In this document: positions 35,035 through 44,512 of the stretch, piece by piece
Layout of the letters: each line of letters opens with the position of its first letter
How positions within the stretch are numbered: the stretch's first letter is position 1
NCBI GenBank assembly: GCA_016787485.1
Contig: JAEUUL010000028.1
Location: 71,490 to 135,489, forward strand
Length of the DNA stretch: 64,000 nt
Reading direction: 5' to 3'
From: Bacteroidota bacterium
Lineage (GTDB): Bacteria; Bacteroidota; Bacteroidia; NS11-12g; UBA955
Translations under genes and position numbers: made by a program
The notes under the pieces: model-generated
The model's input: the letters and a program-made list of their open reading frames with translations, nothing else
What the model was told of the DNA's origin: nothing
Databases searched by the model: none

Positions 35035-36155
35035 CCCTGTTTCCTTTCCAGCCGGGTTCTCAGCCATTTCAGGATTTCTGCATCCTTCATCCGGTCTCCC
35101 AGGTGCATCAGGGTATAGGTCTTCTCCGGCACAAAGTGTTTTTTCAGCAACCGCCGTTTGGTCTTTGGGTCCAGGTGGCTGTAATACACAGCCCACAGCA
35201 TCACCCCGGCCTTGTAGGTCTCCAGTTGACCGTAAAACTTTTCACCCGCCTTCTCCAGATCAGGCACCTGCACCCCCAGTGTCCGGTGGTCGCGGGATTC
35301 CATTTTAAAGCCGGGTCTTTTCTCAAAGCCGGGAATGGGATTCTGCTCAAATTTCCGTTTACTCACAAACGGATACACATTGAAATCTGCTTCATTGAAC
35401 AGATCAGGCCATTCCTCCCGCAGCAGGGCAGTGCTCCGGTGTTCATCCATCATTTCACTGATGCGGCGCACATCCCGCCGGTTCATTTCCTCAAAATCGG
35501 CAGACAGTACTGCGGCGTCCATGGTATAATCGGGATCCAGGTCCAGCACACGACCCAGCAGTTCAGCCCTGCGGTAGCAGTATTCCACATTGTTCATCTG
35601 CTGCAGCGCCCAGCGGCTGATGGTTTCATGGGCAGCCGGATAGCGCAGCACGCGGTTCAGGGCCCGTTCATTGTGGGCTGAAAGCAGAATCAGTTCCTGC
35701 ATCTGGGCTTCGTCCAGCGCCACCCGACGGAGCAGCCGGTTTCCCAGCATGCGGGCCAGCTCCCACTGTCTGACGGGCAATGGCAAAGCCGGTGCAGAAA
35801 TCAGCTCGGTGGCAAAACCGACCATCATGACGTTGGTTTCGGGAAGAAGGTCCTGCGAAAAAACATCAGGTACCCGGCTATAGTATTCCATGCGTTTTGG
35901 CGCTGAATCCCGCTTGCGGTAATCCACCAGGCATTGCAGCATCTGCAGGCGGTTGGCCCGTTGTCCGGTATGCCACAGATCCAGCGTGAGTTCCAGCAGG
36001 CGGTGGTACACCTTTGCGTTATATTGCATGCTGGGCAGATAAGCACGCCAGCGCAAAAAGTCCTTCTGATCCCTGATAAAATCATCCGGGATTTTGCGCT
36101 GTTGCAGCCTCTCAATGGCCGCCGTCAGCTGCTTTTCCAGTTTTTTATCTGCCAT
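35031..36155 (-). CDS. Hypothetical protein, coupled to DUF1810
   Basis: I do not recognise this 374-residue protein. It is mostly helical and rich in Arg, Leu and Glu, without signal peptide or membrane helix, so it should be cytoplasmic. The middle part (RDVRRISEMMDEHRSTALLREEW) and the Lys/Arg-rich end (DPKTKRRLLKKHF) are notable. Its stop overlaps the DUF1810 start, so the two proteins are probably made together. Codon use resembles the core genome rather than the AT-rich genes that follow. Confidence 0.7.
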   Translation of the reverse strand: MADKKLEKQLTAAIERLQQRKIPDDFIRDQKDFLRWRAYLPSMQYNAKVYHRLLELTLDLWHTGQRANRLQMLQCLVDYRKRDSAPKRMEYYSRVPDVFSQDLLPETNVMMVGFATELISAPALPLPVRQWELARMLGNRLLRRVALDEAQMQELILLSAHNERALNRVLRYPAAHETISRWALQQMNNVEYCYRRAELLGRVLDLDPDYTMDAAVLSADFEEMNRRDVRRISEMMDEHRSTALLREEWPDLFNEADFNVYPFVSKRKFEQNPIPGFEKRPGFKMESRDHRTLGVQVPDLEKAGEKFYGQLETYKAGVMLWAVYYSHLDPKTKRRLLKKHFVPEKTYTLMHLGDRMKDAEILKWLRTRLERKQG

Positions 36156-36209
36156 GTAATTCGGTAGGTTGATAACTATACATCGATTACAAAAAATTTA
36201 TACGATCCA

Positions 36210-39200
36210 TTAATTATCATAACCAAACAATTCTGTCTGATAAGCCCCACCTTTGATTTTGTTTATTAATTCCCTGATAAATTCATAATGCTTAACATAT
36301 TGATTGGGTACAAAAAGTATCTTTACATTTTTACCTTTGAATAATTCCATTTTCAATGTATCTGATTTTATTCTTTTTGGATTGTTATAGTGTTCTTTGC
36401 CGTTTAATTCAAAAACTACTTTGGGTTCATTCTTTTCATATATAACCCCATCAAACTCTTTTCCCTTTGCTAAGGTATTGTTCATTTCTTCAGGAAACAC
36501 ATCTATAACTTTAACATTTCTCGCATACCTTACACCCTTAATACTGCAATAATGTTGCATTGTTTTATAAAATTCATCTTCAAATTTGGAATTATTGGAT
36601 TTCCCAATGGTTAGCTTATTGGCTTCACTTGCTGACAATTCGGTTGTGCCTTTCTTCTGAACATAATCCACAAGGGCATACAGGTCATCGTCCTTTCGTG
36701 AGAGAGTATCTATTGCTCTTAAATCAGTCACAACGATGAGCCTTTCCCTGGCTCTGGTTACTGCAACATTGATTAACTGGCTGTTGTTCTTAATCCAGTC
36801 GTAGGTTTTTGGACTCGTCTTTTCTGAAATTGCGGTGGACAGAATAATGGTATTGTTCTCCTGACCCTGAATTTTGTGAATGGTTCCACACCTTACCGTA
36901 TCTGCAATCTCTCCTTTGCTTTTTGCTATTTCAAGATAGTGATTGATGACTTCTTCCTGATTTCGAAAAGGTGTTATAATGAATACATCGGTCAACTGAT
37001 TATCCCTTATATATTCTACAATTGCTGATGCTTCTTCTAATTGCGCGTTTTTCGCTTTTTGATTTGCATTTTTCACATTCAGCAACTTAAGCTCTCCGAC
37101 CTTCTTTACCGCAGATATGTTCAGCTTGTTGTCATAATATCGTGCATTTGAATAGTTGATAATTTTCTTTCCACATCGGTAATGATAGCTTAGCAAAATA
37201 TCAGATGATATATTATCCACCTGCCTGTATGCGGAAAGAATTGAATTATTAAAGTAATCGTATTCCTCTTCAATACCATACTTTTGCATTAACTGCTGGT
37301 TCCTGCTTTCCTCAAAAATCACAATGGGCTTTAATTGATTGGTGTCACCAATCAATACCATATTTTTACATTTGGATATTGGAATCAGACTCGTAGCAAT
37401 GTCACATTGACCTGCTTCGTCCATTGCAAGGAGATCAAACTTGAATCTCCTACCCAGTCTTCTGCTTGACAAGTTTGTTGTGAGTATCACCGGGAAAACC
37501 TTTGTGAATGCCAGTAAATTCTTATCTGAAGCCAGCCACTTGTAAAATTCCTTTACCTTTTCCTCCTCGTTCTCCTGGTAAACGATTTCAATAAGATCCT
37601 TGAATTCCTTACCCCTCAATCGCTTCAAGTATCTGAGTGAATCAAAATAAAAGTACTGCAGCAGTGAATAATTATCACGAATAACCACAAATTCACCTTT
37701 AACATTCTCATTGGTAGTCTCTGGTATTTCTTTCAGGCTCTTCAGAATCTTGTGCTGTTCTTTCTCTAAAGCCCAGTTCGTTCCTTTTTTCAGCAATGCA
37801 TTAACAAACTCAAGATACTGTTTCAACTCCTCACGATCTTCATACCATTCCAACTTTTTTTGTAAATTCTGATTTTTACTTTTTGTTTTTTCCTTCAAAT
37901 TTCTGAGAAGTTTATCTTTAGGTATATCTTTCGTATCAAACTCGTAAAGATCCCTGATTTTATTCATGGCTTCCAGTGTGTATCTTTTATTGCCAAGTCT
38001 GATAAAGGGTAACAGAATCTCTTTATTGTTGTATAAACCCAGTTTTAGCTTGTCGGTAATACCATCTATTGGTGTGTTGTTATTGGATGTAATTAACAAG
38101 GTCCGGTTATTGATCAGAAAATTAACCACGATATTCAGGATTGTGTGTGTTTTCCCTGTTCCCGGAGGCCCCTGCACATAGGTAACCGGATATTTTAAAG
38201 CATTATATATGGTGCGCATCTGGTCAATATTGACCTGTTCATCATAGAGAACAATATCCGGTTTTGTGTTGTTCTTTCTGTACAATTGAGACATGTTCTG
38301 AAAGAATGCCTTCAAAGGAACCCCCAGTTCATCCCTGGCATGCTCAATACTGATATTGTCATAGATGTCGGAGATGTCGATCTGGGCATAACCCAAAACT
38401 ACGATTTCCGGGCGCGTATTCAGAATTTCTCCGGATCTGAAACTATCCCTGAGTGCCTCTATAGTATTGGATTTATTGTTCAGATAAGATGCCTCAAAAT
38501 CTGCGGGACTGATATCGGTATAATATGACAATGTATATTTGTTGTCTTTAATATAAAAACTAGAATTAAAAAAGATTTTATCTCCAATTCGAAGAATTCT
38601 CTCTACCGGATCAAAGGTCAACTTTCTGTATGCGATAACATATTTACCACGGGATTCCAAATCAATTGAAAATTCTGACAATGCCAATTCATATTCAAAG
38701 TAGACATTATAGTCATTGTGATAGATGTCTTTAATAATCGTCTTTTGCTGTTCTTCACTTAACAGATAGGGTTTTTTTATAATCAGTTCATTCAGATCTA
38801 TGCCGGGAATCAGGTGCTGTTTGTGAAGAAATGGGTCCTGGTTCGATTTATAACAGTCCAGATAATAGTTTAATATATTACTGTCAAATCTGTCGAAATG
38901 ATATATTTCAAGTTCCGTATCATTTTCAATTTTATTCAGCAATACTTCCGTAACAGGATAATGCGAAAACTTCAGTATTTCAGCCGTTTGAATACCAGAA
39001 ATAAAAATCTTTTTATTGAGAAGGGGTTCATCTTTGGTGACATTGAACATGTTTACATATAATTCTCCTTTTGCATTGATATCCAAAATGGAAATCCAAA
39101 AGGGATTGATTTCACCATTCTTGTTCTCATATGTAATGCTCAGATATTTGCCTTCTCGAATTGCCCTGCCTATGAGTGCTGTAATGTTTTTATTGATGTT

Positions 39201-39218
39201 CAATCCGGCCGGATTCAT
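36210..39218 (-). CDS. WYL-like / superfamily 1 helicase / PD-(D/E)XK protein
   Basis: This AT-rich 1002-residue protein has three parts. Residues ~10-85 resemble a WYL-like fold (LIGRAIREGKYLSITYENKNGE). Residues ~340-830 are a UPF1/DNA2-like SF1 helicase: GPPGTGKT 350-357, DEAGQ 600-604, GDTNQLKP 624-631, GTIHKIQGQE and VAVTRARERL 818-827. Residues ~878-985 resemble a Vsr/DUF2726-type PD-(D/E)XK nuclease: D923, E937-L-N939, then KEHY and a later SD..K. This order is known among anti-phage helicase-nuclease proteins; a defence role is inferred. Confidence 0.82.
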   Translation of the reverse strand: MNPAGLNINKNITALIGRAIREGKYLSITYENKNGEINPFWISILDINAKGELYVNMFNVTKDEPLLNKKIFISGIQTAEILKFSHYPVTEVLLNKIENDTELEIYHFDRFDSNILNYYLDCYKSNQDPFLHKQHLIPGIDLNELIIKKPYLLSEEQQKTIIKDIYHNDYNVYFEYELALSEFSIDLESRGKYVIAYRKLTFDPVERILRIGDKIFFNSSFYIKDNKYTLSYYTDISPADFEASYLNNKSNTIEALRDSFRSGEILNTRPEIVVLGYAQIDISDIYDNISIEHARDELGVPLKAFFQNMSQLYRKNNTKPDIVLYDEQVNIDQMRTIYNALKYPVTYVQGPPGTGKTHTILNIVVNFLINNRTLLITSNNNTPIDGITDKLKLGLYNNKEILLPFIRLGNKRYTLEAMNKIRDLYEFDTKDIPKDKLLRNLKEKTKSKNQNLQKKLEWYEDREELKQYLEFVNALLKKGTNWALEKEQHKILKSLKEIPETTNENVKGEFVVIRDNYSLLQYFYFDSLRYLKRLRGKEFKDLIEIVYQENEEEKVKEFYKWLASDKNLLAFTKVFPVILTTNLSSRRLGRRFKFDLLAMDEAGQCDIATSLIPISKCKNMVLIGDTNQLKPIVIFEESRNQQLMQKYGIEEEYDYFNNSILSAYRQVDNISSDILLSYHYRCGKKIINYSNARYYDNKLNISAVKKVGELKLLNVKNANQKAKNAQLEEASAIVEYIRDNQLTDVFIITPFRNQEEVINHYLEIAKSKGEIADTVRCGTIHKIQGQENNTIILSTAISEKTSPKTYDWIKNNSQLINVAVTRARERLIVVTDLRAIDTLSRKDDDLYALVDYVQKKGTTELSASEANKLTIGKSNNSKFEDEFYKTMQHYCSIKGVRYARNVKVIDVFPEEMNNTLAKGKEFDGVIYEKNEPKVVFELNGKEHYNNPKRIKSDTLKMELFKGKNVKILFVPNQYVKHYEFIRELINKIKGGAYQTELFGYDN

Positions 39219-39289
39219 GACTGCTACTTTATTTTTATCCGATTAATGAGGGCACAATTTATACAAAACTAAGGAATCGGGTTTGCATA

Positions 39290-40321
39290 TCATGATTTCA
39301 TATTTTGACTAAATCCCTTCCTGCGCCCCTTCACCACCTTCTCCGCATCCTCCAGAATCTGTTGCTTCAGCCACCGGGGCTTCAGTACCTGCACTCCGCT
39401 GCCGTAACTGCGGATGAGCATCAACAGTTCGGCGGAAACGTGCACTTCCAGTGTGATTCGTAATCCTTTGGCATGGTTGTGCAGGATTTTCAGGGACGGG
39501 TGCAATTGAGTGGACAACACATAGGGCGCAGCCTCCGGTTGGAAAAGCAATTCCACCCGGGTGGGCTTTTCACCATTGTATACTGTTATGCCGAAGGCAT
39601 GCTTGAAATAATCTTCCGCATCAAACGGGGTTTCAAACGTATCTGCGGTTTTTTTGAACCGGCTGATGCGGTCCAGGCCATAAATGCGGATATCATCCAG
39701 GCCGCGATTGTGTGCCACCAGATACCAGCGGTTGCGGTATTCTTTCAGGAGAAAAGGATAGACAATAAACGGTCTGCTCTCTTTTCCCCCATAGGGCGTG
39801 TAGCGCAATTCCAGCATCTGTTTATGCTGTATACATTGGATACAGGTCTCGAACAAATCCATATCCACTGCCTGGTCTGGTATTTCCATTTGCACCACCT
39901 GGTTGTTGGTCCACTTCCCGGTGTTCTGGCCAATGCTAAGAATGCGTTCCAACTGCTGAACCGGTACATAAATTTCAGACAGATAAGGCACATGGGTAAA
40001 CCGGGATAAAATGCCGGCTGCAATTTTTAATTTTTCAAGGTCTTCCTGGCTGATGGGAATACCGGTGATGGAATAGTCCGGATCAGAATAATAATAGCCG
40101 CCTTCGGTTTTGTTGTATTCAATGGGGGCGTTATAGCCCAGACCCGTGTCATAGCGCATGTCAGCAATGTCCTGCTCCAGGGTACGCACCCCAATGGTTT
40201 CTCCGGTTTTTTCCTCAATCAGGTCTATCAATTCCTGCTTGCTGGGAAAGGGTCTCTGCCGGTTTCGGAAAGCCTGATCCAGCAGGCGGTATCGTCTCAG
40301 GGCGGATTTGTTGGAAGGCAT
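39290..40321 (-). CDS. WYL-domain transcriptional regulator
   Basis: The 343-residue protein has an N-terminal winged helix (ALRRYRLLDQAF...FPSKQELIDLI...IGVRTLEQDIADMR) and a WYL domain with YTPYGGKESRPFIVYPFLLKEYRNRWYLVAHN, then a WCX-type C-terminal extension. WYL regulators sense nucleic acid or nucleotide ligands and often control defence loci. The ATG at 40321 suits the winged-helix start; the longer ORF overlaps the divergent promoter. It lies 71 nt upstream of the helicase gene, on the same strand, and could regulate it. Confidence 0.88.
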   Translation of the reverse strand: MPSNKSALRRYRLLDQAFRNRQRPFPSKQELIDLIEEKTGETIGVRTLEQDIADMRYDTGLGYNAPIEYNKTEGGYYYSDPDYSITGIPISQEDLEKLKIAAGILSRFTHVPYLSEIYVPVQQLERILSIGQNTGKWTNNQVVQMEIPDQAVDMDLFETCIQCIQHKQMLELRYTPYGGKESRPFIVYPFLLKEYRNRWYLVAHNRGLDDIRIYGLDRISRFKKTADTFETPFDAEDYFKHAFGITVYNGEKPTRVELLFQPEAAPYVLSTQLHPSLKILHNHAKGLRITLEVHVSAELLMLIRSYGSGVQVLKPRWLKQQILEDAEKVVKGRRKGFSQNMKS

Positions 40322-40381
40322 GTAGCGAAAATAGTTGACTCTTCGCAAATACACAGCGGTGTGCGTCATTCTCTTTGTCGC

Positions 40382-41179
40382 ATGGACTCAAACCCTTCCC
40401 TCAGCCGGATTCACCTGCTTGTGGATGAACTGAACCTGCTGGCCGGAAAACCCGATGTCCCCGATTTTAAAAACCGCGCAGAAGCCTGCACCCGGGAAGT
40501 GCATGACCTCGGCTACCGCATCCTTTCCGTGTATACCCTGGATACCCCGGAACTGATGACCCTGCCGGAGATTCCTCCTGAGCTGCTTACACAGTTACAA
40601 GCCCTGATCCGCAGACTGGATGAGCCGGAAATGGACCAGCAGGAAATCTTTGATATCCGTTCCGACATACGCCAAACCGAACGGGAACTGGTAAAGGCCT
40701 ATATGCTCAGCGACAAACATACCTGGTTCCAACTGGTGAGCCATGACAACCGACTCATTGTCTATGCTGAAACGGCCGGCCAACCCATGAACCAATACGC
40801 GGAGAAATACCTGTGCCGCAAACTGATTGACATCCGCACGGAATACGAAAGCTGGCTGTGGACCGTGAAACAGAAATACCCGGAAACCCCTGATGAAAAA
40901 ACCCTGCTTCAGCTCCTGCAGCAGAACAGGAATGAACTATTCAAAATCCATATCCCCCTGATTTTTGAAGCCCTGAAACACACTGAACACCGGAAAGATT
41001 ATTTATTCTCCAACCAACTGGTTCAAGCGCTGAATACTTTCCTTATGCAGGCCATGCGGCTCAACGACCCCAACCTGTTCCGCACTTACCTGTTCTGGCA
41101 TATTTGGGACAAGGTGCGCTGTGCATTGACCGCACCCAAAGCAGATGGAATTCCGGGCCGGACAGAAACATTTTTTTAA
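40382..41179 (+). CDS. Hypothetical helical protein divergent from the WYL regulator
   Basis: No family is recognised for this 265-residue protein. It is helical and charged, with a coiled-coil-like stretch (EMDQQEIFDIRSDIRQTERELVKAY, ~80-105) and a Trp/Tyr-rich middle. It has no signal peptide. It starts 60 nt from the divergent WYL regulator, with TCTCTTTG (one off the -7 consensus) ending 4 nt before the ATG. Its base composition is like the core genome, so it may be an older resident. Confidence 0.65.
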   Translation: MDSNPSLSRIHLLVDELNLLAGKPDVPDFKNRAEACTREVHDLGYRILSVYTLDTPELMTLPEIPPELLTQLQALIRRLDEPEMDQQEIFDIRSDIRQTERELVKAYMLSDKHTWFQLVSHDNRLIVYAETAGQPMNQYAEKYLCRKLIDIRTEYESWLWTVKQKYPETPDEKTLLQLLQQNRNELFKIHIPLIFEALKHTEHRKDYLFSNQLVQALNTFLMQAMRLNDPNLFRTYLFWHIWDKVRCALTAPKADGIPGRTETFF

Positions 41180-41333
41180 CCGCAAATACGCTGCGATGTG
41201 ACCTGATTGATTTGTAACATGGAATCTGTGAAGAGAGGAGAAGTGGGGGGCAGAGGAAAAATAATGGGATTTCAGTGGAACTGACCCCATAAATTCGAGA
41301 TTCTCAAATCCATTTATTAAATTGCCGTAACTT

Positions 41334-42179
41334 ATGACAACTATAACATTCCAACATCCGCCAGCTTTGGATAAATCAGGATATCCAAGCACTGACCCAT
41401 TCAACGATTTTGATCCTTCATGTGCTGATCATTATCCAACTGGCCATGGTATTTATATTTATGGTATCCGAAAGAATACACAAATTAACAATGTGAATAA
41501 AAAGATATTTATACCCCAGTATGTAGGTCAGGGCAATTTGCAAAATAGGTTATTTACTTCTCACTATATGGGTATAAAAATGAATGGAAATCATCTCAGT
41601 GAATTATGGGATTGGGAATCTAAACATAGTGATATTGATGTAAACAAAGTATATACACAAATGAATTCATTTGATGGTTTAGGTGTGAGTAAGGTGAAAA
41701 ACTTGCTATCCATTTTGGGTTCCATTCCTGACCTGATTTGGTTCAATGACAAATCCTTTTTTGACGCTAAAATACCCAAATTTAAAAGTAAATACATCGG
41801 AAGTTCTGGTCAAATGCATAGCATTGGCAAAACCGGTGATCTTGATGTCACAGGAAATCCTCATGCAGTCGCCTTAAAACAGAAAATTGAATTGAATAAA
41901 ATTTCCTTCAATAAAGATTTTTATTTTATTTACATTTCACAAAAACATGTTGACGACAATTCAATCCTTTTGAATAGTCCTATTTTACATGATTTGGAAG
42001 CAATTGTAAAAGAAAGACTAAAATCAATATTAATTCATACAACTGCGAAAGCAAATCCATCGAAAGTGATAACTAAACCTGTCCAAGTTGATCTCTCCCA
42101 AATTCAAGATCGTCTCATCTGTTTGCCTGGAAATAGCTACGGATATCCTAATTATACCAAACCCTTAATATTAAAATAA
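41334..42179 (+). CDS. GIY-YIG nuclease-like protein
   Basis: The AT-rich 281-residue protein has GHGIYIYGI (G39-I-Y) and, after a 20-residue loop, PQYVGQGNLQNRL (Y63-V-G, R72) with SHY. This is the layout of GIY-YIG nucleases, where the Arg and Tyr residues are catalytic. A possible late Glu sits in HDLEAIVKERL (~232). The rest resembles nothing I know. The next gene starts 1 nt after its stop, so they are likely one unit. Family is inferred from motif only; activity is unproven. Confidence 0.55.
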   Translation: MTTITFQHPPALDKSGYPSTDPFNDFDPSCADHYPTGHGIYIYGIRKNTQINNVNKKIFIPQYVGQGNLQNRLFTSHYMGIKMNGNHLSELWDWESKHSDIDVNKVYTQMNSFDGLGVSKVKNLLSILGSIPDLIWFNDKSFFDAKIPKFKSKYIGSSGQMHSIGKTGDLDVTGNPHAVALKQKIELNKISFNKDFYFIYISQKHVDDNSILLNSPILHDLEAIVKERLKSILIHTTAKANPSKVITKPVQVDLSQIQDRLICLPGNSYGYPNYTKPLILK

Positions 42180-42180
42180 C

Positions 42181-42612
42181 ATGACAACCCCGCAGAACCC
42201 AACCCTCAAGGCCATTCTCGAACTCTGTGCCTTCCTGGATCAGCGCCCCGAAACCTTTACCAAAGAATGGATTGACGACCCCCACAACAGTATTGGCGAA
42301 TTTGCCCTCTGCTATGATTATGCTGATGTCAATTTTAAAAACAAAGTTGTCTTTGGCGTTTATAAAATTCCATTGAATCTGGACAATAAAAAGCTGCTTG
42401 AAGCATACCGAAAACTTGAAAATCGCAAATTAAACCATAACTTTACCCAGGTAAAAGATCAAATGATGATTGTTATGGAACACAAAGGCCTGCAAATTTT
42501 GCAACATTTAGAGATGTATAATGGAATTGCGGATGACTACAACGCGATTGCAGAATTAATCAATGAAATCAAAGTATGGCCGAGGATCATGAGCAATAAA
42601 TACGGAATTTAA
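42181..42612 (+). CDS. Hypothetical protein paired with the GIY-YIG-like gene
   Basis: This 143-residue protein matches no family I know. It is soluble, with acidic and aromatic patches (GEFALCYDYADVNFKNKVVFG) and a helical C-terminal half. Its ATG follows the previous stop by 1 nt, and the DUF2779 gene starts 13 nt after it, so three genes probably share a transcript. Confidence 0.6.
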   Translation: MTTPQNPTLKAILELCAFLDQRPETFTKEWIDDPHNSIGEFALCYDYADVNFKNKVVFGVYKIPLNLDNKKLLEAYRKLENRKLNHNFTQVKDQMMIVMEHKGLQILQHLEMYNGIADDYNAIAELINEIKVWPRIMSNKYGI

Positions 42613-42625
42613 TTCTATCCATTTA

Positions 42626-44512
42626 ATGCCCCCCACCCTCTCCAAATCCGACTTTCAGCTGGCCGGCAGTTGTGCGAGAAAACTGGTCTACAAGAAGCAG
42701 GGCTACCCCACCGCCAATGACACCAATGAATACATGCAGATGCTTGCCGAAGGCGGCTATGTGGTGGGCAAAATGGCCACCATGCTGTATCCTGAAGGCA
42801 TTGAGATTGAAGGCGATACCCGCAGTTGCGTGGAACAAACAAGGCAATGGCTGGAACAGGACGAAGTGGTGCTGTTCGAAGCAGCCATCATGCACGGGCA
42901 GCGGCTCATCCGCATTGATATCCTGAAAAAGCAGGGCAACAAAGTAGAACTGATCGAGGTGAAGGCCAAGTCGCACGATTCTGAGGACGAAAAACAGGAG
43001 GCGAAACTGAAGGAGTATATCCGCGATGTGGCCTACCAGTACTATGTTTTAACCGGTGCGTATCCTGATTTTAAGGTGAAACCCTTCCTGCTGATGCCGG
43101 ATAAGAGCAAACGCACCACCATCGATGCGCTGGCCGGCTGGTTTACCATGCAGAAGGACCACGAAAACACGGAAACGGAAGAACTGCCCGCCCAGCAGCA
43201 CCCGCGCTTTCACCGCCCCGTGGTAAAGTTCGTCCATGATGAACACCCGGACCGCGACCGCTTCCTGCAGCAATTACGGGATGAGGGCATTTTGTCGGCC
43301 CTGGACGTCAGTGACAGCGTGCAGGACATGCTGCCGGAAATCGAAAGTGAATCAACGCGGCTGCTGCGCATCCTGAATGAGGGCATCAGCGGCGACGACT
43401 ATGTGCTCTGCAAGGCCTGCAAGGCTTGTGAGTTCTATACCCCGGGCCTGGAGAAGAACGGCTACCATGAATGTTGGGGCGACACGGGCTTTACCACACC
43501 GCACATTTTCGACCTGTACTACGGCGGCTCTGTCAGCAGCGAAACACATACCAGTTACCTGGATGAGCTGATCGCTGAGAAAAAGACGTCCCTGTTCGAT
43601 ATCGACACCAAACGACTGTGCAAGAAGAATGGCGAAATCGGCACGCGGGCAGCGCGGCAGTTGCTGCAGATTGAGCAAACCCAAAATAACGGCGAGTGGT
43701 TCAGCGAAGAACTGGCAGGGGAAATAAACAGTCTGAAATACCCGCTGCATTTTATCGATTTCGAGACCTACACCGGCGCCATTCCTTTCCACCGGAACAT
43801 GCGCCCCTACGAACTGCTGGCCTTCCAGTGGAGCTGCCACACCATTGATGAACCGGGGGCCGCACCCAGGCACGCGGAATGGATCCACACCGGGCCCATG
43901 TTCCCCGATGGCAATGCCTTCCCCAATTTCGAATTCGCCCGTTCGCTGATGCGGCACATTGGTGATACCGGCACGCCCCTGATGTGGGCCACCCACGAGA
44001 ACACCACCCTGCGTGCCATCCTGAACCAGATGCCCGTTTATAAAGAAACAGACAAGGAACTGGAAGCCTGGTTGACCCGCATCACCAAAGATACCAAGCG
44101 TCCCGGCCGCTTTGTGGATATGAACCAGATGACGCTGAAGCATTACTTCCACCCCTACATGCAGGGCCGCACGTCCATCAAGAAGGTACTGCCCGCCGTG
44201 TGGAGCCACCACCCCTACCTGCACGAGATCCTCTGGTTCCGGGAATACGCGCCCGAACCCTTCCTGCAGGGCATCATTGATCCCTACGATACCTTGACCG
44301 GCGGGCAGCACCTGGGCAGCGACGAGGACGACGTGGTGAAGGGCGGCACCGATGCCATGCGCGCCTACTACCGCATCCGATTCGACAATACGCTATCACC
44401 CGAACACAAAACTGAACTCCGCAACCAATTGCTGCAATACTGTCGCCTGGATACCATGGCCATGGTGATTATTTGGGAGCATTGGAGGAATATTAATAAT
44501 GATAGAAATTGA
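42626..44512 (+). CDS. DUF2779 protein: Cas4-like Fe-S nuclease plus DnaQ-like exonuclease
   Basis: The 628-residue protein joins two nuclease folds. The N-terminal half is a RecB/Cas4-like PD-(D/E)XK domain with D98 (RIDIL) and E111-V-K113 (LIEVKAK), and cysteines C16, C262, C265/C268 and C283 placed like the Fe-S ligands of AddB/Cas4. The C-terminal half is a DEDD exonuclease: FIDFETY (D378, E380) and YCRLDTMAM (Y605, D609). It should process DNA or RNA ends. Location suggests defence. Its stop overlaps the start of a decayed DUF2130 gene. Confidence 0.88.
   Translation: MPPTLSKSDFQLAGSCARKLVYKKQGYPTANDTNEYMQMLAEGGYVVGKMATMLYPEGIEIEGDTRSCVEQTRQWLEQDEVVLFEAAIMHGQRLIRIDILKKQGNKVELIEVKAKSHDSEDEKQEAKLKEYIRDVAYQYYVLTGAYPDFKVKPFLLMPDKSKRTTIDALAGWFTMQKDHENTETEELPAQQHPRFHRPVVKFVHDEHPDRDRFLQQLRDEGILSALDVSDSVQDMLPEIESESTRLLRILNEGISGDDYVLCKACKACEFYTPGLEKNGYHECWGDTGFTTPHIFDLYYGGSVSSETHTSYLDELIAEKKTSLFDIDTKRLCKKNGEIGTRAARQLLQIEQTQNNGEWFSEELAGEINSLKYPLHFIDFETYTGAIPFHRNMRPYELLAFQWSCHTIDEPGAAPRHAEWIHTGPMFPDGNAFPNFEFARSLMRHIGDTGTPLMWATHENTTLRAILNQMPVYKETDKELEAWLTRITKDTKRPGRFVDMNQMTLKHYFHPYMQGRTSIKKVLPAVWSHHPYLHEILWFREYAPEPFLQGIIDPYDTLTGGQHLGSDEDDVVKGGTDAMRAYYRIRFDNTLSPEHKTELRNQLLQYCRLDTMAMVIIWEHWRNINNDRN

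Noticed and set aside
36210-39218. Naming the helicase-nuclease as a known system such as Mokosh
   Set aside because: The C-terminus lacks the HxK motif of phospholipase-D nucleases that mark Mokosh, and no partner gene fits, so only a general defence role is proposed.
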